Shown piece by piece: positions 12,701-23,530 of a DNA stretch of 64,000 nt (position 1 is the first letter of the stretch; every line of letters begins with the position of its first letter). Below the pieces are notes generated by a model, which did no database searches, was not told the origin of the DNA, and saw only the letters and a program-made list of their open reading frames with translations. The stretch is from Saussurea involucrata. Taxonomy: Eukaryota > Streptophyta > Magnoliopsida > Asterales > Asteraceae. The DNA lies in the NCBI GenBank assembly GCA_033807775.1, contig CM066322.1, forward strand, positions 17,535,001 through 17,599,000, given 5' to 3'. Position numbers and translations under genes: made by a program.

Positions 12701-15700
12701 ATCAAGAAGAGTGTGCAACTCCTACTAACAGAGAAGTAGAGATTACGAGAACATCAAGAACATTATTGTGCAACTCCTACTAACAGAGAAGCATCAAGAA
12801 CAATATTGTGCAACTCCTACCAACAGATGGGGTTGCGAATGGGGAAGCAATTAAACTTGTAATTATACCCTTTTATTTAACTATTGATCATAAACTATTC
12901 TTTACCAAATGTTCTATAAAAAAATTATTATTATTATTGATTATGATATTTTATCTTCACGTACGTATTTCAAATATTATTAAATTTCGTATATAACTGT
13001 ATTTAGGTTGTTTTCAGAAGAAAAAAAAACTTTATTTAGGTTCCACCCATTATTAGCAATGTTAATCAAGAAGCAAAAGGAAGAGATCACAGTACAATTT
13101 CAGCACCTTCATTGCCTCATTTACCTCAACTCATCAAGAAGAGTGTGCAACTCCTACTAACAGAAAAGTAGAGATTACGAGAACATCAAGAACAGTACTG
13201 TGCAACTCCTACTAATAGAGAAGTATCAAGAACAGTACTGTGCAACTCCTACCAACAGATGGGGTTGAGAATGGGGAAGCAATTAAACTTGTAATTATAC
13301 CCTTTTATTTAATTATTGATCATAAACTATTCTTTACCAAATGTTCTATAAAAAAATTTATTATTATTATTGATTATCATATTTTATCTTCACGTACGTA
13401 ATTGTAACGTCCCAAATTCATAACATACATTACTAACGGATAAGGATTCAAATTTCATAGATAAACTTGTCTTTACATCATTAATAAAGTATACTTAAAC
13501 AAGATTGACAGCGGAAGTCTCTAAATCCACAGCCGAGCTCTATCTATAGTCATTATTGCCAAAACTTGGAGTCGCGCTAATCTCCACAATCCTTCTTGAC
13601 ATCTCCCCTAGTTCTTACTAGAAGAGCCGTAGCACGTTTACCTGAAAATGGTTTAGTTTTTGAAAGCGAGGGTTAGACCAAAAGGTCTAGTGAATTCCCT
13701 CCGAAAACAACATGTAAACAGTATAAAACTTTTATAAAAGAATCATCGTAAATCTTAACATAACATCAAGCATGGTACTACACTGTATATAGTATCACAT
13801 AAACATTCCGCGATTGGGGCCCAATGGGCTACCCTCTCGCCCTCAACCGGAGCCTACGTAAACTCCCCTTCCCGGAGCTTACGCAGACCCCCCTTTCTAC
13901 TCGAAATAGGAGGAAACGAATTCCAACCTACCAGTCTGTCATAAACATCCAAGGGATCATCAGACCCCGAGGATCTATCTCTGATCCTACAGTGTAGACC
14001 GACTCCATATAGCACGTCATTCATTTCGTAAAACATGCACCTTTAAAACCTTAGTAAATCGTCATTCTCAGTTCATCAAGTACAATACATTTTCTCAAGT
14101 AAAATAGGTATTTCATGGAAAACATGCGTAACAGTTATAAACATTTCATGCTCGTAAATGAAACCATAATCAGTCAAAATCATTTAACACTTTAAGTCGT
14201 AAAGGGTTTAGGGAACTCACCTTAGCGTTAGCACCTCGACACACGCTCCGAAACCCACACTTGTTCGAACCGAACACCTGAATTGGACACCACAAGAATG
14301 GTGTTAAACCATCTAACCATACTCCCAAACGTCCTTAACAAACCCCCAAAATAACTCTCCAATCGACGCCTCGACCCAAGACCCGAACGAACAACGAAAC
14401 GGAAAAAGGGGGGTTGGGGGCCAGAGCTTAGCGCCGATTGTGGCGCCAGTCCATCGGCGCCGAGATCGGCGCGGGCCACTGTTCGCCCTGCACGATTTTC
14501 TTCCCCAAAACTCAAAGGTTTCTCATCCCCTAACTCCTCCAAATCGGTTCTAAGTATCCCAAATCGATATTTTGACATAATAAACATTAAGAACCAAAAG
14601 TCAACATCTACACAATATCTAATCCATCAAATCCATCTAGTGATTCACCACTTTTAACCCCATAAACTCCAAAACTCAATCCAAGGAAGAAATGGAGATC
14701 ATCAAACAGACATGATGAAATTTCTTAATGATTAGTTCAAACTCATAGGGAATCAATCCCAAAATCAAGTACCTTCTTTCTTTCATTGATTTAAACTCAA
14801 CCAACAAATGGATTCTCAAATCCCCCACCATAAACTAGCCTAATCAAACATAGAGAAGAAGAAGATAAAGAAATCAAACCTTGGAGAAGATGACTCCAAC
14901 AATTTCTGCAGCTCTTTCCATCACGATTCCAATTAGGGTTCTTCTTCTCTTCTCTCAAATCCTCTTCTCCATCATATGAAACACAAGAAATGAAGAAGGT
15001 AGGGTTTTAATCTTATTCTAGCTTTCTCATTTCACCCTTGAGCACAAAAGTCCCATTCTTCACACTTTGGTCACCAAATTCCCATTTATTCTAAAATACT
15101 ACAAGAGAAAACAATACTTAGAAATATGGTCCCTTAGCTTACTTTCATTCTTTTAATCCTAGATACTAAACCTTCAACTTACTAAAATTTGGGTTGTTAC
15201 AGTAATTCAAATATTATTAAATTTGGTATATAACTGTATTTAGGTTGTTTTCAGAAAAAAAAACTTTATTTAGGTTCAACCCATTATTAGCAATGTTAGT
15301 CAAGAAGCAAAGGGAAAAGATCACGGTACAATTTCAGCAGCTTCATTGCCTCATTTACCTCAACTCATCAAGAAGAGTGTGCAACTCCTACTAACAGAGA
15401 AGTAGAGATTACGAGAACATCAAGAACAGTACTGTGCAACTCTTACTAACAGAGAAGCATCAAGAACAGTATTGTGCAACTCCTACTAACAGAGAAGCAT
15501 CAAGAACAGTACTGTGCAACTCCTACCAACAGATGGGGTTGAGAATGGGGAAGCAATTAAACTTGTAATTATACCCTTTTATTTAATTATTGATCATAAA
15601 CTATTCTTTACCAAATGTTCTATAAAAAAATTTATTATTATTATTGATTATGATATTTTATCTTCACGTACGTAATTCAAATATTATTAAATTTGGTATA

Positions 15701-15990
15701 TAATTGTATTTAGGTTGTTGTCAGAAAAAAAAAACTTATTTAGGTTCAAGTTTCAACCCATTATTAGCCATGTTAATCAAGAAGCAAAAGGAAGAGATCA
15801 CGGTACAATTTCAGCACCTTCATTGCCTCATTTACCTCAACTCATCATGAAGAGTGTGCAACTCCTACTAACAAAGAAAAAAAAACTTTATTTAGGTTCG
15901 ACCCATTATTAGCAATGTTAATCAAGAAGCAAAAGGAAGAGATCATAGTACAATTTCAGCACCTTCATTGCCTCATTTACCTCAATTGTG
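9756..15990. repeat. Satellite-like tandem array, ~470 and ~430 bp monomers
   Basis: About ten monomers. The anchor ATTGATTA (ATTGAATA or ATTGATTACG in some) lies near 9763, 10231, 10703, 11174, 11605, 12033, 12502, 12936, 13369 and 15643, giving periods of 468, 472, 471, 431, 428, 469, 434, 433 and 470 once the solo LTR is removed. The two length classes differ by one 40 bp subrepeat (GTGCAACTCCTACTAACAGA...). The last copy is truncated near 15990 after a partial internal duplication. All reading frames are short and stop-rich; I see no gene. Confidence 0.93.
13398..15206 (-). mobile_element. Solo LTR of a Gypsy-type element with 5 bp TSD
   Basis: LTR 13403-15201 (1,799 bp) is flanked by GTAAT at 13398-13402 and 15202-15206. 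On the plus strand it begins TGTAACGTCCC and ends GGGTTGTTACA. The array sequence CACGTACGTAATTCAAATA is restored when LTR and one TSD are removed. No internal region remains, so this is the product of LTR-LTR recombination. It contains the palindrome TAGACCAAAAGGTCTA (13674-13689) and shares blocks with both Gypsy-B LTRs. ORFs within it are not genes. Confidence 0.93.
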
Positions 15991-16742
15991 GAGATTACGC
16001 AATCGACTACCATCAAGATGAACTTTAACAACCAACCAACCACCTCTGGATCAGCTATCAATGCATATTGAATGAGTGAGTGAGAATACAGTGGTTAGGG
16101 TGAGCTTTTTATTGTTTGGAGTGAGGTTTGTTTGTTGACCCTCAAATAAACAAATTAAATTTACTTCTAAAAACATGTTTTCCATACTTTTTATTAAGAG
16201 GTTTATCTCTTTCTTGAAATTAATTAGGATGTCTACAAGACGATGAAAGACTAAAAACTTTGAACCGATATTAGATGAATAAAATTGCAATGATTTCGAC
16301 TCAAACCCATTATTTCCGACCACTACATACCAAAACACACACAAAGCAATCCAAATTCAAAACCTAACCACAAACTCAAAATCCAAAAACCAAACTCCAA
16401 CACAACATCAACATTAACCAAATTCAAGAACATCATGAATATAGAACATCAACATTCAGACATTGTGGTTCCATTTTAGTAACAAAAAAATCCCAAATCA
16501 ACCGACCACTGCCAGCCACCACCGATCTGACCTAAGTAACCACTGGGCCATTGCTACACCATGTTGTTGAAAAAAATGCACCGAATCACAACTATTCATA
16601 TATTAAATAGCAAAAGCAATCAAATAAATGAAACTTTGTGGTCAACATCTATGAATATCTTCTTCAACTTTTGATTGCTCTCTTAGTAGGAACGCCCATG
16701 GTTCTCCACCTGTGCTTGATCCCCATAACATGGTCCTTCTAA
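15991..16742. other. Unassigned AT-rich sequence between array and Harbinger derivative
   Basis: Begins where the last array copy breaks off. No convincing coding region, repeat or RNA gene seen. Confidence 0.5.
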
Positions 16743-17485
16743 GACCATCCGCATCCATCCCATTCTAACCCACACTTTTTCACTGCCACATCAACGCCAC
16801 ATCATTTTTCCCTTCCAACCCATTCTAACCCACAAACCCCCACATCCATCCCACACCACTATCCCATCTTTTATTTATTTTTATTTTTATTTTTGTTACA
16901 AGTATATTAATTTAAATAATTTAAAATTTATAAATAATTTATAATTTAATATAAGATAAAACAATTAATAAAATATTTCATAAAACAATTAACCGGGAGG
17001 GTGTTGGGTGAATACATAGGGTATTGTTGTATGTTTCCATGGTAGGTTGATGGTGGTGGTGTAAGATTGAAAATATTTTCCGTCGGGGACGTTTGCGAGC
17101 TCGTGCCTCGCGATTTGGAACCTCGTCGTGGTGTTGTGAACCCTTGTGTTTCTTTATCCATTATGATTTTTTTGAAGAAAGAAATAATATTGAGAGAGTA
17201 GAATGAAGTGGTGAAGATGGGAGAGATTGAAAGTAAATTTGTTTGTGTGAAAAAATAAGTAGGTTAATATTAGTATTTATAGGATAGAAATAATTAAAAA
17301 AAAATTCAAACCCAACGTTCATATTTCAACGGATTTATTTGAAAAAAAAAATTGAAAACACCCAACCCGAGCTGGGTTGCCCAACCCGGGAGGGCTCCAT
17401 CCCACGCCAACCCAAAGGGCAGCGATGGTGTTCAATTCCATCCCACCCCAACCCCATCGAACCCAAGGGGCCAATGCGGTAAGTC
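16743..17485 (-). mobile_element. Non-autonomous PIF/Harbinger element with ORF1 remnant
   Basis: Imperfect TIRs (GACCATCCGCAT at left, GACTTACCGCAT read inward at right) and TAA TSDs at 16740-16742 and 17486-17488. A 3 bp TAA duplication is typical of PIF/Harbinger. Contains the start of a minus-strand ORF at 17161. Confidence 0.7.
16946..17161 (-). pseudogene. Truncated Harbinger accessory (Myb/SANT-type ORF1) N-terminus
   Basis: A 71-codon ORF starting at ATG 17161, rich in Ser, Thr, Pro and Tyr, ending in AT-rich filler. It occupies the place of the DNA-binding ORF1 carried by autonomous Harbinger elements, and the low-complexity TPPPS-Y-YPMYSPN segment is like the N-termini of plant copies. 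The SANT domain itself is absent, so assignment is by context and is weak. Not expected to be functional. Confidence 0.4.
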
Positions 17486-17579
17486 TAATATTCTACCATG
17501 CATCAAATTAATAACACATATTAAGTTTTTAAATTTTAATAATTAATAAGTAGGTGGCCAAATATCTAATTTTGCAAGG

Positions 17580-18873
17580 AAAACGGAAACATACAGTTTG
17601 AAGTTGTAACACGGTTTCTAGTTCTTGGACAATCGATCACATCGTAGGGCGACGTTTTTATCTACATCCAGGCACAGATAATAAATTCTTGAGAATGCTT
17701 CTAACGAACCAGGCTTCATTTCTTCTCGTAGATTAGGGAAGATGACCTCATCTGATATTTCCATCGCATGATAAGTTTTTTCACCAATCTCGATAGAAAT
17801 TTACGCACGCCTTCATATTCCTGAACCACTGCAAGCCTCCAACATAAAAAAAAACTTCAAATAATACCACGCCAAAAAGAATAAACGTCAGATTCTTTTG
17901 TAAGTATCCCGGTGTTAGCATATTGTGGATCGACATAGCGGATTGTGCCACAAGCATTCATGACAAGAAAAGGATACTCTTGATTCATGGGACCTATTTT
18001 AGACAACCCAAAATCAGATATCTTAGCTTCCCAATTTGAATCTAGCAAAATGTTTTAGCCTTTTGCCTTGCGGTGTAGCACGCTGTGTTGTAATCCCATG
18101 CCGACATGAAGATAAGCTAGTCCACGAGCCGCACCGAGACATATTTGAAGACGTTGCAACCATATGAGGTCCGTGTTGGCTAGATACTTATCAAGGCTTC
18201 CATGGACCATGATTAGGGGTGTTAACGAGTCGAGTCGCGTAGCAGGTTATTCGAGTCGAGCTCAAAAATGTATTACCAAGCTCGAGCTCGATTAATTTTT
18301 CAAAGTCAGGCTCGAGCTCGAATATTTTTTCAATGTTCGAGCTCGAGCTCGATGCTCGTTTATGAGCTCGAATTCGAGATCGATTAACTCGTTTATGTAG
18401 TCAAGATCGATAATTTTTTATATTAATTATATAATTTGTAAACATATAAATACGCCAGGCTCAAAAAAGTGTATGCTCGAATGGCTCGGCTCGACTCGTA
18501 AAGCTTAATCGAGCTTTCGAACGAATCGAGTCGAACATCGGTGTTATAGAGCTTGACTCGTTAACTTAAACGAGCTTTATTTTGTGTTCGAGATTGACTC
18601 GAGCTCGACAACTATTAGGCTCGAGCTCGAGTAGCTCGTTAAAAGCTCGACTCGTTAACACCCCTAACCATGATCCTCATGCTTGTAAACAATGACTTTC
18701 TCGACACCATCAGCAGAGAATCCGATGAGAGTGACGAGGTTATCATGTTTGTAACTAGCAAGCATGACGATCTCTGTCAAGAACTCATGTTCTGGCCGAA
18801 CGACGAAGTTGGTTGCCAATTTGATGCGATCAAGTGGGATTCGTAAGGTGTTTAGTTCTAGAATTATGGACAT
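17580..18873 (-). pseudogene. Receptor-like cytoplasmic kinase pseudogene
   Basis: Minus strand, from ATG at 18873. The order of motifs matches a plant Ser/Thr kinase: LRIPLDRIKLATN, then EFLTEIVMLASYKHDNLVTL and KVIVYKHE (18664-18840), a hAT MITE insertion (18214-18666), then AARGLAYLH, NILLDSNWEAK, ISDFGLSK, GTIRYVDPQY and KESDVYSF (17860-18160), and a C-terminal VQELETVLQLQ near 17600. Lesions: the Gly-rich loop and VAIK lysine are deleted, the catalytic HRD reads HRK, a stop precedes NILL, the frame breaks after VYSF, and a transposon is inserted. A live homologue would phosphorylate protein substrates in the cytoplasm or at the plasma membrane. This copy is dead. Confidence 0.85.
18206..18674. 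mobile_element. hAT-type MITE inserted in the kinase pseudogene
   Basis: Element 18214-18666 (453 bp) with perfect ~21 bp TIRs beginning TAGGGGTGTTAACGAG. The 8 bp TSD ACCATGAT is at 18206-18213 and 18667-18674. An 8 bp duplication and TAGGGGTG-type ends indicate hAT. The interior is rich in GAGCTCGAG-type palindromes and has no coding capacity. Confidence 0.92.
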
Positions 18874-19069
18874 GATATATGAACATCTGGTGTGAGCAAT
18901 GTGTTGAGGAGCCTTGCTTCTACCGCTTTCCAAGAAATTGGGCGGTTTCAGAGTCTCAAAGCTGACATTTCAACTCTTAAGCACACTTGCACGCAGATCC
19001 AAGACGTTCTCAACGCTGCAGAGGTGAAACAAAGGAAGCAAAATGATGTTGAAACATGGCTCAGAAGTC

Positions 19070-19580
19070 TTAAGGGCTGTTTGGTTCGCAGAATTCAAAG
19101 GAATTTGATGGAATTGGAATGACAAATTCCATTGACCAAATTCCTTAGTGGTGTTTGGTTCACGGAATGAATTGATAGGATTCCACCAAATTCCACGGTT
19201 GAGGAATTTGATCATTCCTTAGCATATGTGAAGGATTTGCATAACATTTCGTGGCAAATTTAACATAATTTATAATTTCGTTTTAGAAAGACAAAAATAA
19301 CCTTTGCATCCAATTTAACCACACTCCACCCCTGCCAACCCCCTCCTGCCGCCACCCCCACCCAGCCGTGCCCGTGGCCCCACCCCTTCTGCCCCCACCA
19401 CCTCCCTCCCCCAAACAAAGATGGAGATTCAAATTATTTTTAGAGATTCCATTCCAATTCCATTCAACCAAACAAAATCAAAGTGTGTGGTCAAATTCCA
19501 TTCCAATTCCCTCAAAATCAAATTCCTTTGATGGATTCCAATTCCATCAAATTCCATTATGCGAACCAAATGCCCCCTTA
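19070..19580. mobile_element. Tourist-like (PIF/Harbinger) MITE in CNL pseudogene 1
   Basis: Element 19073-19577 with TTA TSDs (19070-19072, 19578-19580) and TIRs AGGGCTGTTTGGTTCGCA / GGGGGCATTTGGTTCGCA. Many internal copies of GGAATTTGATGG-type words. The reading frame of the CNL resumes immediately after it. Small ORFs inside it are not genes. Confidence 0.82.
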
Positions 19581-19731
19581 GATCTGCACCTTTGGAGGTC
19601 GAAACCATTCGCGATGAGCTTTTAACCGAAGATATGATGCAAATACTACACAAAGAAAGAGGTCTCAAAATACTAGGTAAGGGCATTCTTATCCTCCATT
19701 CATAACCCCTTATGTTGCACACTCGGGATGC

Positions 19732-20707
19732 TAAGGCCATCAGTACCGCAAGCCATCAAGCCCTCAATGCCACATCAGCGTCACATCAGCTTTTCTCTTA
19801 ACCCTCACCTCAAGCCCTAAAGACCCGTAGCGCTACCCTCAAGCCCTCTTGCCACCTCATTTTTTTTAATTCTTTTATTTCTACATTTAATTATTTAACA
19901 AAATAAAAATATTTATATATTTTTTAATAAATAAAAATAAGATAAATAATAAAAATAAAAATTCATATCATTCATTAAAAAATTAAAAATTACAAAATAA
20001 ACTTAAAAATTACAAAATAAATTTAAAAATCTACTCGTCGTCATTGTTGGGAACTTGGATACGCCAAATATGTTCGACCAAATCCGACCGAATGTTATTA
20101 TGAGTGTCTCGGTTTTTGACTTCTCGAACATTTGTCGCGCGTTGTTCCTCACTGAACCGCCGCCTAAATCTGCAACTATTCGTTCGAATAGTTGCTTGCT
20201 CATCCTGAACTGCCGCCTAAACATATCCGGTGTATAAACCGGGTTGTTGCCAAAGTAGTCCCGCATAAGCCGCTCGTTTGCAGCTACTCGACCTCTTTCT
20301 ATGTTCGCGGCCCTCTCTCTTGTTGACGATGAGGCGGTGCTACCATAAATCCATTGTGCAGTCTGTCGAAAAACTTCCCTTTGTAGATTCAACAACTCGT
20401 CGGTGTCTACGGATGATGATGATGCGGTCGGTGAACCGGGTTGTGGCGAATCCATATTGTTTAAAATATAGAGAATGGAAGAGAATGAGAGTTGTTTTGT
20501 GTGAAAAATAAAAGAGGTTTGGGTTAATATATATAGTGTGATTAAATTGAAAAAAAAATTAAAATTACATAGTCGTTCGGGTTTCTCGGGTTTTCAAACC
20601 CGCAGCCCGAGCCCGAGCCCCAAGCCCGCATGTGGCGTACCACGGCCCGCAGGAACCCGGGGGAGCCCGAGCCCGAGTCGGTACCCGCAGCGGTACTGAT
20701 GGCCTAA
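19732..20707 (-). mobile_element. Internally deleted PIF/Harbinger transposon
   Basis: Element 19735-20704 (970 bp), TIRs GGCCATCAGTACCGC and its exact complement, TSD TAA (19732-19734, 20705-20707). Carries joined 5' and 3' ends of a transposase gene on the minus strand. Confidence 0.9.
20003..20455 (-). pseudogene. Harbinger transposase, ends fused by internal deletion
   Basis: ORF of 150 codons from ATG 20455. Residues about 1-95 resemble the N-terminus of plant HARBI1/ALP1-like nucleases (an acidic/Ser-rich start, then YFGNNPVYTPDMFRRQFRMS and LFERIVADL). The DDE catalytic core is missing. After the deletion the natural C-terminal end is readable in a different frame (DLVEHIWRIQVPNNDDE), so the junction is out of frame. 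An intact enzyme would cut and paste the element at TTA/TAA sites. Confidence 0.75.
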
Positions 20708-21413
20708 TAAAATTAGTACTATAGTGAGAAATCTGGATAGAATTGCATCCAACAGATCCAAGTTTAACTTTACTAGTGATGCAGGAGTTGGGGTGAGACC
20801 ATAAATATGGAAACTACCTCACTAGTACCTCTGTTGGAGATATATGGAAGAGATGAGGAGGTGAAGACGATGGTCAAAAAAATATGTAGCAAAGATATAA
20901 ACGGAGTCTGGTAAAGATTTGATGAGACATGACTACTCTTCAGGTAAGATTTGATAACCCTAAATGAGATCGAGGGTCTTCATTTCAGTTTATCATGTCC
21001 AGATTTTTCTTTCTCAGAGATCATTACGATCATTATTTATCTTTGATGATAGATATAAAGGTAACATACTTAGCCAAATTTCCAAGCATTTATATCCAAT
21101 GGTGTTGCATTTGTATGGAATCCAAGTATCAACATTGTTAGAAACAATTTGCAAATGGAAGCATTTGAGATACTTATGTATATCAAACTCAGAAATAGTA
21201 TCTCTATCGAATTCAATTACTTATCACCAAAACTTGCAAGTCTTATTTTTGAAATGGTGTTGGAATTTACGTAACTTGCGTGAAGGTATGAGAGACATGA
21301 AGAATCCTCGATGTCTCGATAACAAACGGTGCCTTAAACTTAACTGTATATCTGTTGGAATGAAAGAATTAACATGTCATGCTATACCCATCCACCTGAT
21401 ACATCATACATAA

Positions 21414-21898
21414 ACGTTACTGCTATTAATAGAAATTAAAAAAACTTGAATCAAGATTAAGTAAAAGGAGGAAAAGGCTAATGGTGATTTATGGAATCAA
21501 GCCCACATTTCTGAAAATTGATTCAATACCAAACCCATTAACTCCAAGCTAATTTACCTAATTACTATACCTTTATCTTTCTAAAATTGATACCTTAAAT
21601 TATTTGAATTCACATTTTGTTCATAATTGATCGACAGCCAAGTGTTGCAAAGCACATTTGAGCAATTTATTTCACAGACTGAGATTGGTTCGTTTAAAAA
21701 GAAATCAAATCATTTTTTGATGTTGTGTCATGAAAATTATATAAAGGGGGAACAAAAAGTTAAGAAAAGAAATTTAGAGTGAGAGAATATTACCTCCACG
21801 TGTGCTCATAGTCTAATGATGCCCAAGCAGATTTGGAACATGAGAAACTTTAGGCAAATCTCCACCCTTCTCACACACCTTCTCAATAGAGTTTCACA
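21414..21898. other. Unassigned AT-rich sequence
   Basis: Between CNL pseudogene 1 and the inverted LRR repeat. No motif recognised. Confidence 0.5.
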
Positions 21899-22703
21899 TT
21901 AGTCGATGTGAAAAGTAGTTAGTTCGTTGAGCCTATCCGGCAAACAATCTAGATGAGGACAATCTTTTATAAATAATTTACTCAATTTAGGGAGATTACT
22001 AGGCAAATAAACTAAACCCTTTGCCAAATGGATAACTAATCTCTCGAGTTTTGAGACGTTACCAGACAAACAAACCAACTGATCACTTTGAGATATGTGT
22101 AACTCTGGTACACTAGAAAATTCATCATCATCCAAACACTTTAGAATTCATGGACTCTTATCCATGTAACCGTAAGGCTAGGTAATTTCCCAAGTGATGG
22201 AATACTTTCACATCTTCTACATCCACCAAATACAATCTTCACTAGATTCTTTAATTTGATCATTCAACTAGATGAAATCATCGTTCTCATGCAGTCTCGT
22301 ATATACATCTTTTTGAGACTTGAATTTGGTTCCAATCCCTCAACAACCTCTTCATCATCAATTTTTTCTTCACTTTCTCGATCAATGCTCCAACGTAATG
22401 CCAAAGACATCAAATTCGTTGTGTTTTAGATTGGCACTATTGGCTTCTTCTAAACCTCCAACATCCTCAATCTGCTTAATTCCAACCACCCTCCAGGGAG
22501 ATTTGAAGATATAAATCTCCCGGTTCCTTTACTTGGCCCCTTCTTTTTATCAAAAACAATTCTAGAAGCCTTCCGAAACATGTTGACTCTTTCATTCCAA
22601 CAGACATACAATCAAATTCCAGGCACCATTCGTTATCAAGACATCGAGAATTCTTCATGTATCTCATACCTTCAGGCATTTACGTAAATTGCAATGGTAT
22701 TGG
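21899..22703 (-). pseudogene. CNL LRR fragment, left arm of inverted repeat
   Basis: Minus-strand LRR sequence, upstream part near 22680 (PEGMRYMKNSRCLDNEWC, VGMKEST), passing RRCESIPSLGKLPSLTV and ending with ELHISQSDQLVCL, KLERLVIHLAKGLVYLPSNL and LNELTTFHID. At least three frames are used. It is a partial LRR domain with no CC or NB-ARC. The neighbouring plus-strand copy begins where this one begins, forming a head-to-head palindrome. Confidence 0.8.
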
Positions 22704-22756
22704 AATTTACGTAAATTGCAATGGTATTGGAATTTACGTAAATTGCATGAAGGTAT
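22679..22756. repeat. 27 bp tandem repeat at the centre of the LRR palindrome
   Basis: Three copies of a 27 bp unit containing TTTACGTAAATTGCAATGG, exactly at the junction of the two inverted LRR arms. Confidence 0.85.
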
Positions 22757-23530
22757 GAGATCCATGAAGATTCGTCGACCTCTCGATAACAAACGGTGCC
22801 TGAAACTTGATAGTATGCCTGTTAGAATGAAAGAATTAACATGTTTTAGAAGACTTCCAGAAATCGTTGTTGGTTAAAAGAAGAGACCAAATAAGAGGAC
22901 TAGGAGACCTAAATCTTCTAGAAGGGAGAATGGAATTAAGAAGACTTGAGAATGTTGGAGGTTTAGAAGATCCCAAGAGTGCCAATCTGAAACACAAAAC
23001 GAATTTGTCTTTGACATTACGTTGGAGCATTAATCGGGAAAATGAAGAGAAGTTAAAGATGAAGAGGTTCTTGAGGGATTAAAACCAAATTCAAGTCTCA
23101 AAGAGTTGTATATACGAGACTACATGGGAAAGACGATTTCACCTAGTTGGATGATCAAATTACAGAATTTGGTGAAGAATGTATTTGGTGGATGTAAAAG
23201 ATGTGAAAGTATTCTATCACTTGGAAAATTGCCTAACCTTACGGTTATAGAGATAAAGTCTATGAATGTTGTAAACTGTTTGGATGATGATGAATTTCCT
23301 AGTTTACACGAGTTAGACATATCTAAATGTGATCAGTTGATTTCTTTGCCTAATACCTCCCAATACTCGAGGGATCGGTTATCAAATGTGCAGAGGGTTT
23401 AGTTTCTTTGCCTACTAACCTCCCAAATTGAGTAAGTTATATATAAATGGTTGTCCTAAGTTGCATTGTTTGTCGGATGGTCTCAAAGAATTAAATACTC
23501 TTTAGATTAAGTGATGTGAATTCATCAGAT
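22704..23530 (+). pseudogene. CNL LRR fragment, right arm of inverted repeat
   Basis: Plus-strand LRR sequence. In order: LRKLHEGMRSMK, LDNKRCLKLDSMPVRMKELTCFRRLPE, ENVGGLEDPKSANLKHKTNLSL, LKELYIRDY, KRCESILSLGKLPNLTVIEI and ELDISKCDQLISLPN. It breaks into several frames. It covers the same region as the left arm and parallels the LRR of CNL pseudogene 1. The short spacer between the arms is a 27 bp tandem repeat. Confidence 0.8.

Larger units (their letters stand above)
18885..21413 (+). pseudogene. CNL resistance-gene pseudogene 1 (NB-ARC deleted)
   Basis: Plus-strand remnant of a CC-NBS-LRR immune receptor. The N-terminal Rx-type coiled coil (18892-19069; motifs SLKADISTLK, IQDVLNAAE, WLRSLK) is split by a MITE and resumes at 19581 (ETIRDELLTED, LHKERGLKILGK). 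It is split again by a Harbinger element and resumes at 20708 with the linker up to IYGRDEEVKTM. It then jumps to post-NB-ARC sequence and LRRs (about 20964-21400; LRSLFIFDD, LRYLCISNS, LQVLFLKWCW). The whole nucleotide-binding domain is missing, frames change repeatedly, and the initiator ATG is lost at a breakpoint 12-20 bp from the divergent kinase start. Intact members sense pathogen effectors in the cytoplasm; this one cannot. Confidence 0.85.

Noticed and set aside
12374..12996. Two similar 62-codon ORFs (MQLLPTD...)
   Set aside because: Same phase of two satellite monomers; other monomers have stops or frameshifts, so the similarity is tandem repetition, not coding constraint.
14228..14587. 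119-codon minus ORF
   Set aside because: Lies fully inside the solo LTR and has no retroelement domain.
9756..15990. CRISPR-like or microRNA-like interpretation of the 40 bp subrepeats
   Set aside because: Subrepeats are contiguous without unique spacers and the context is a plant satellite array.
19283..19740. Pro-rich and antisense ORFs between CNL pieces
   Set aside because: They fall in the MITE and across its borders; composition follows a C-rich low-complexity stretch.
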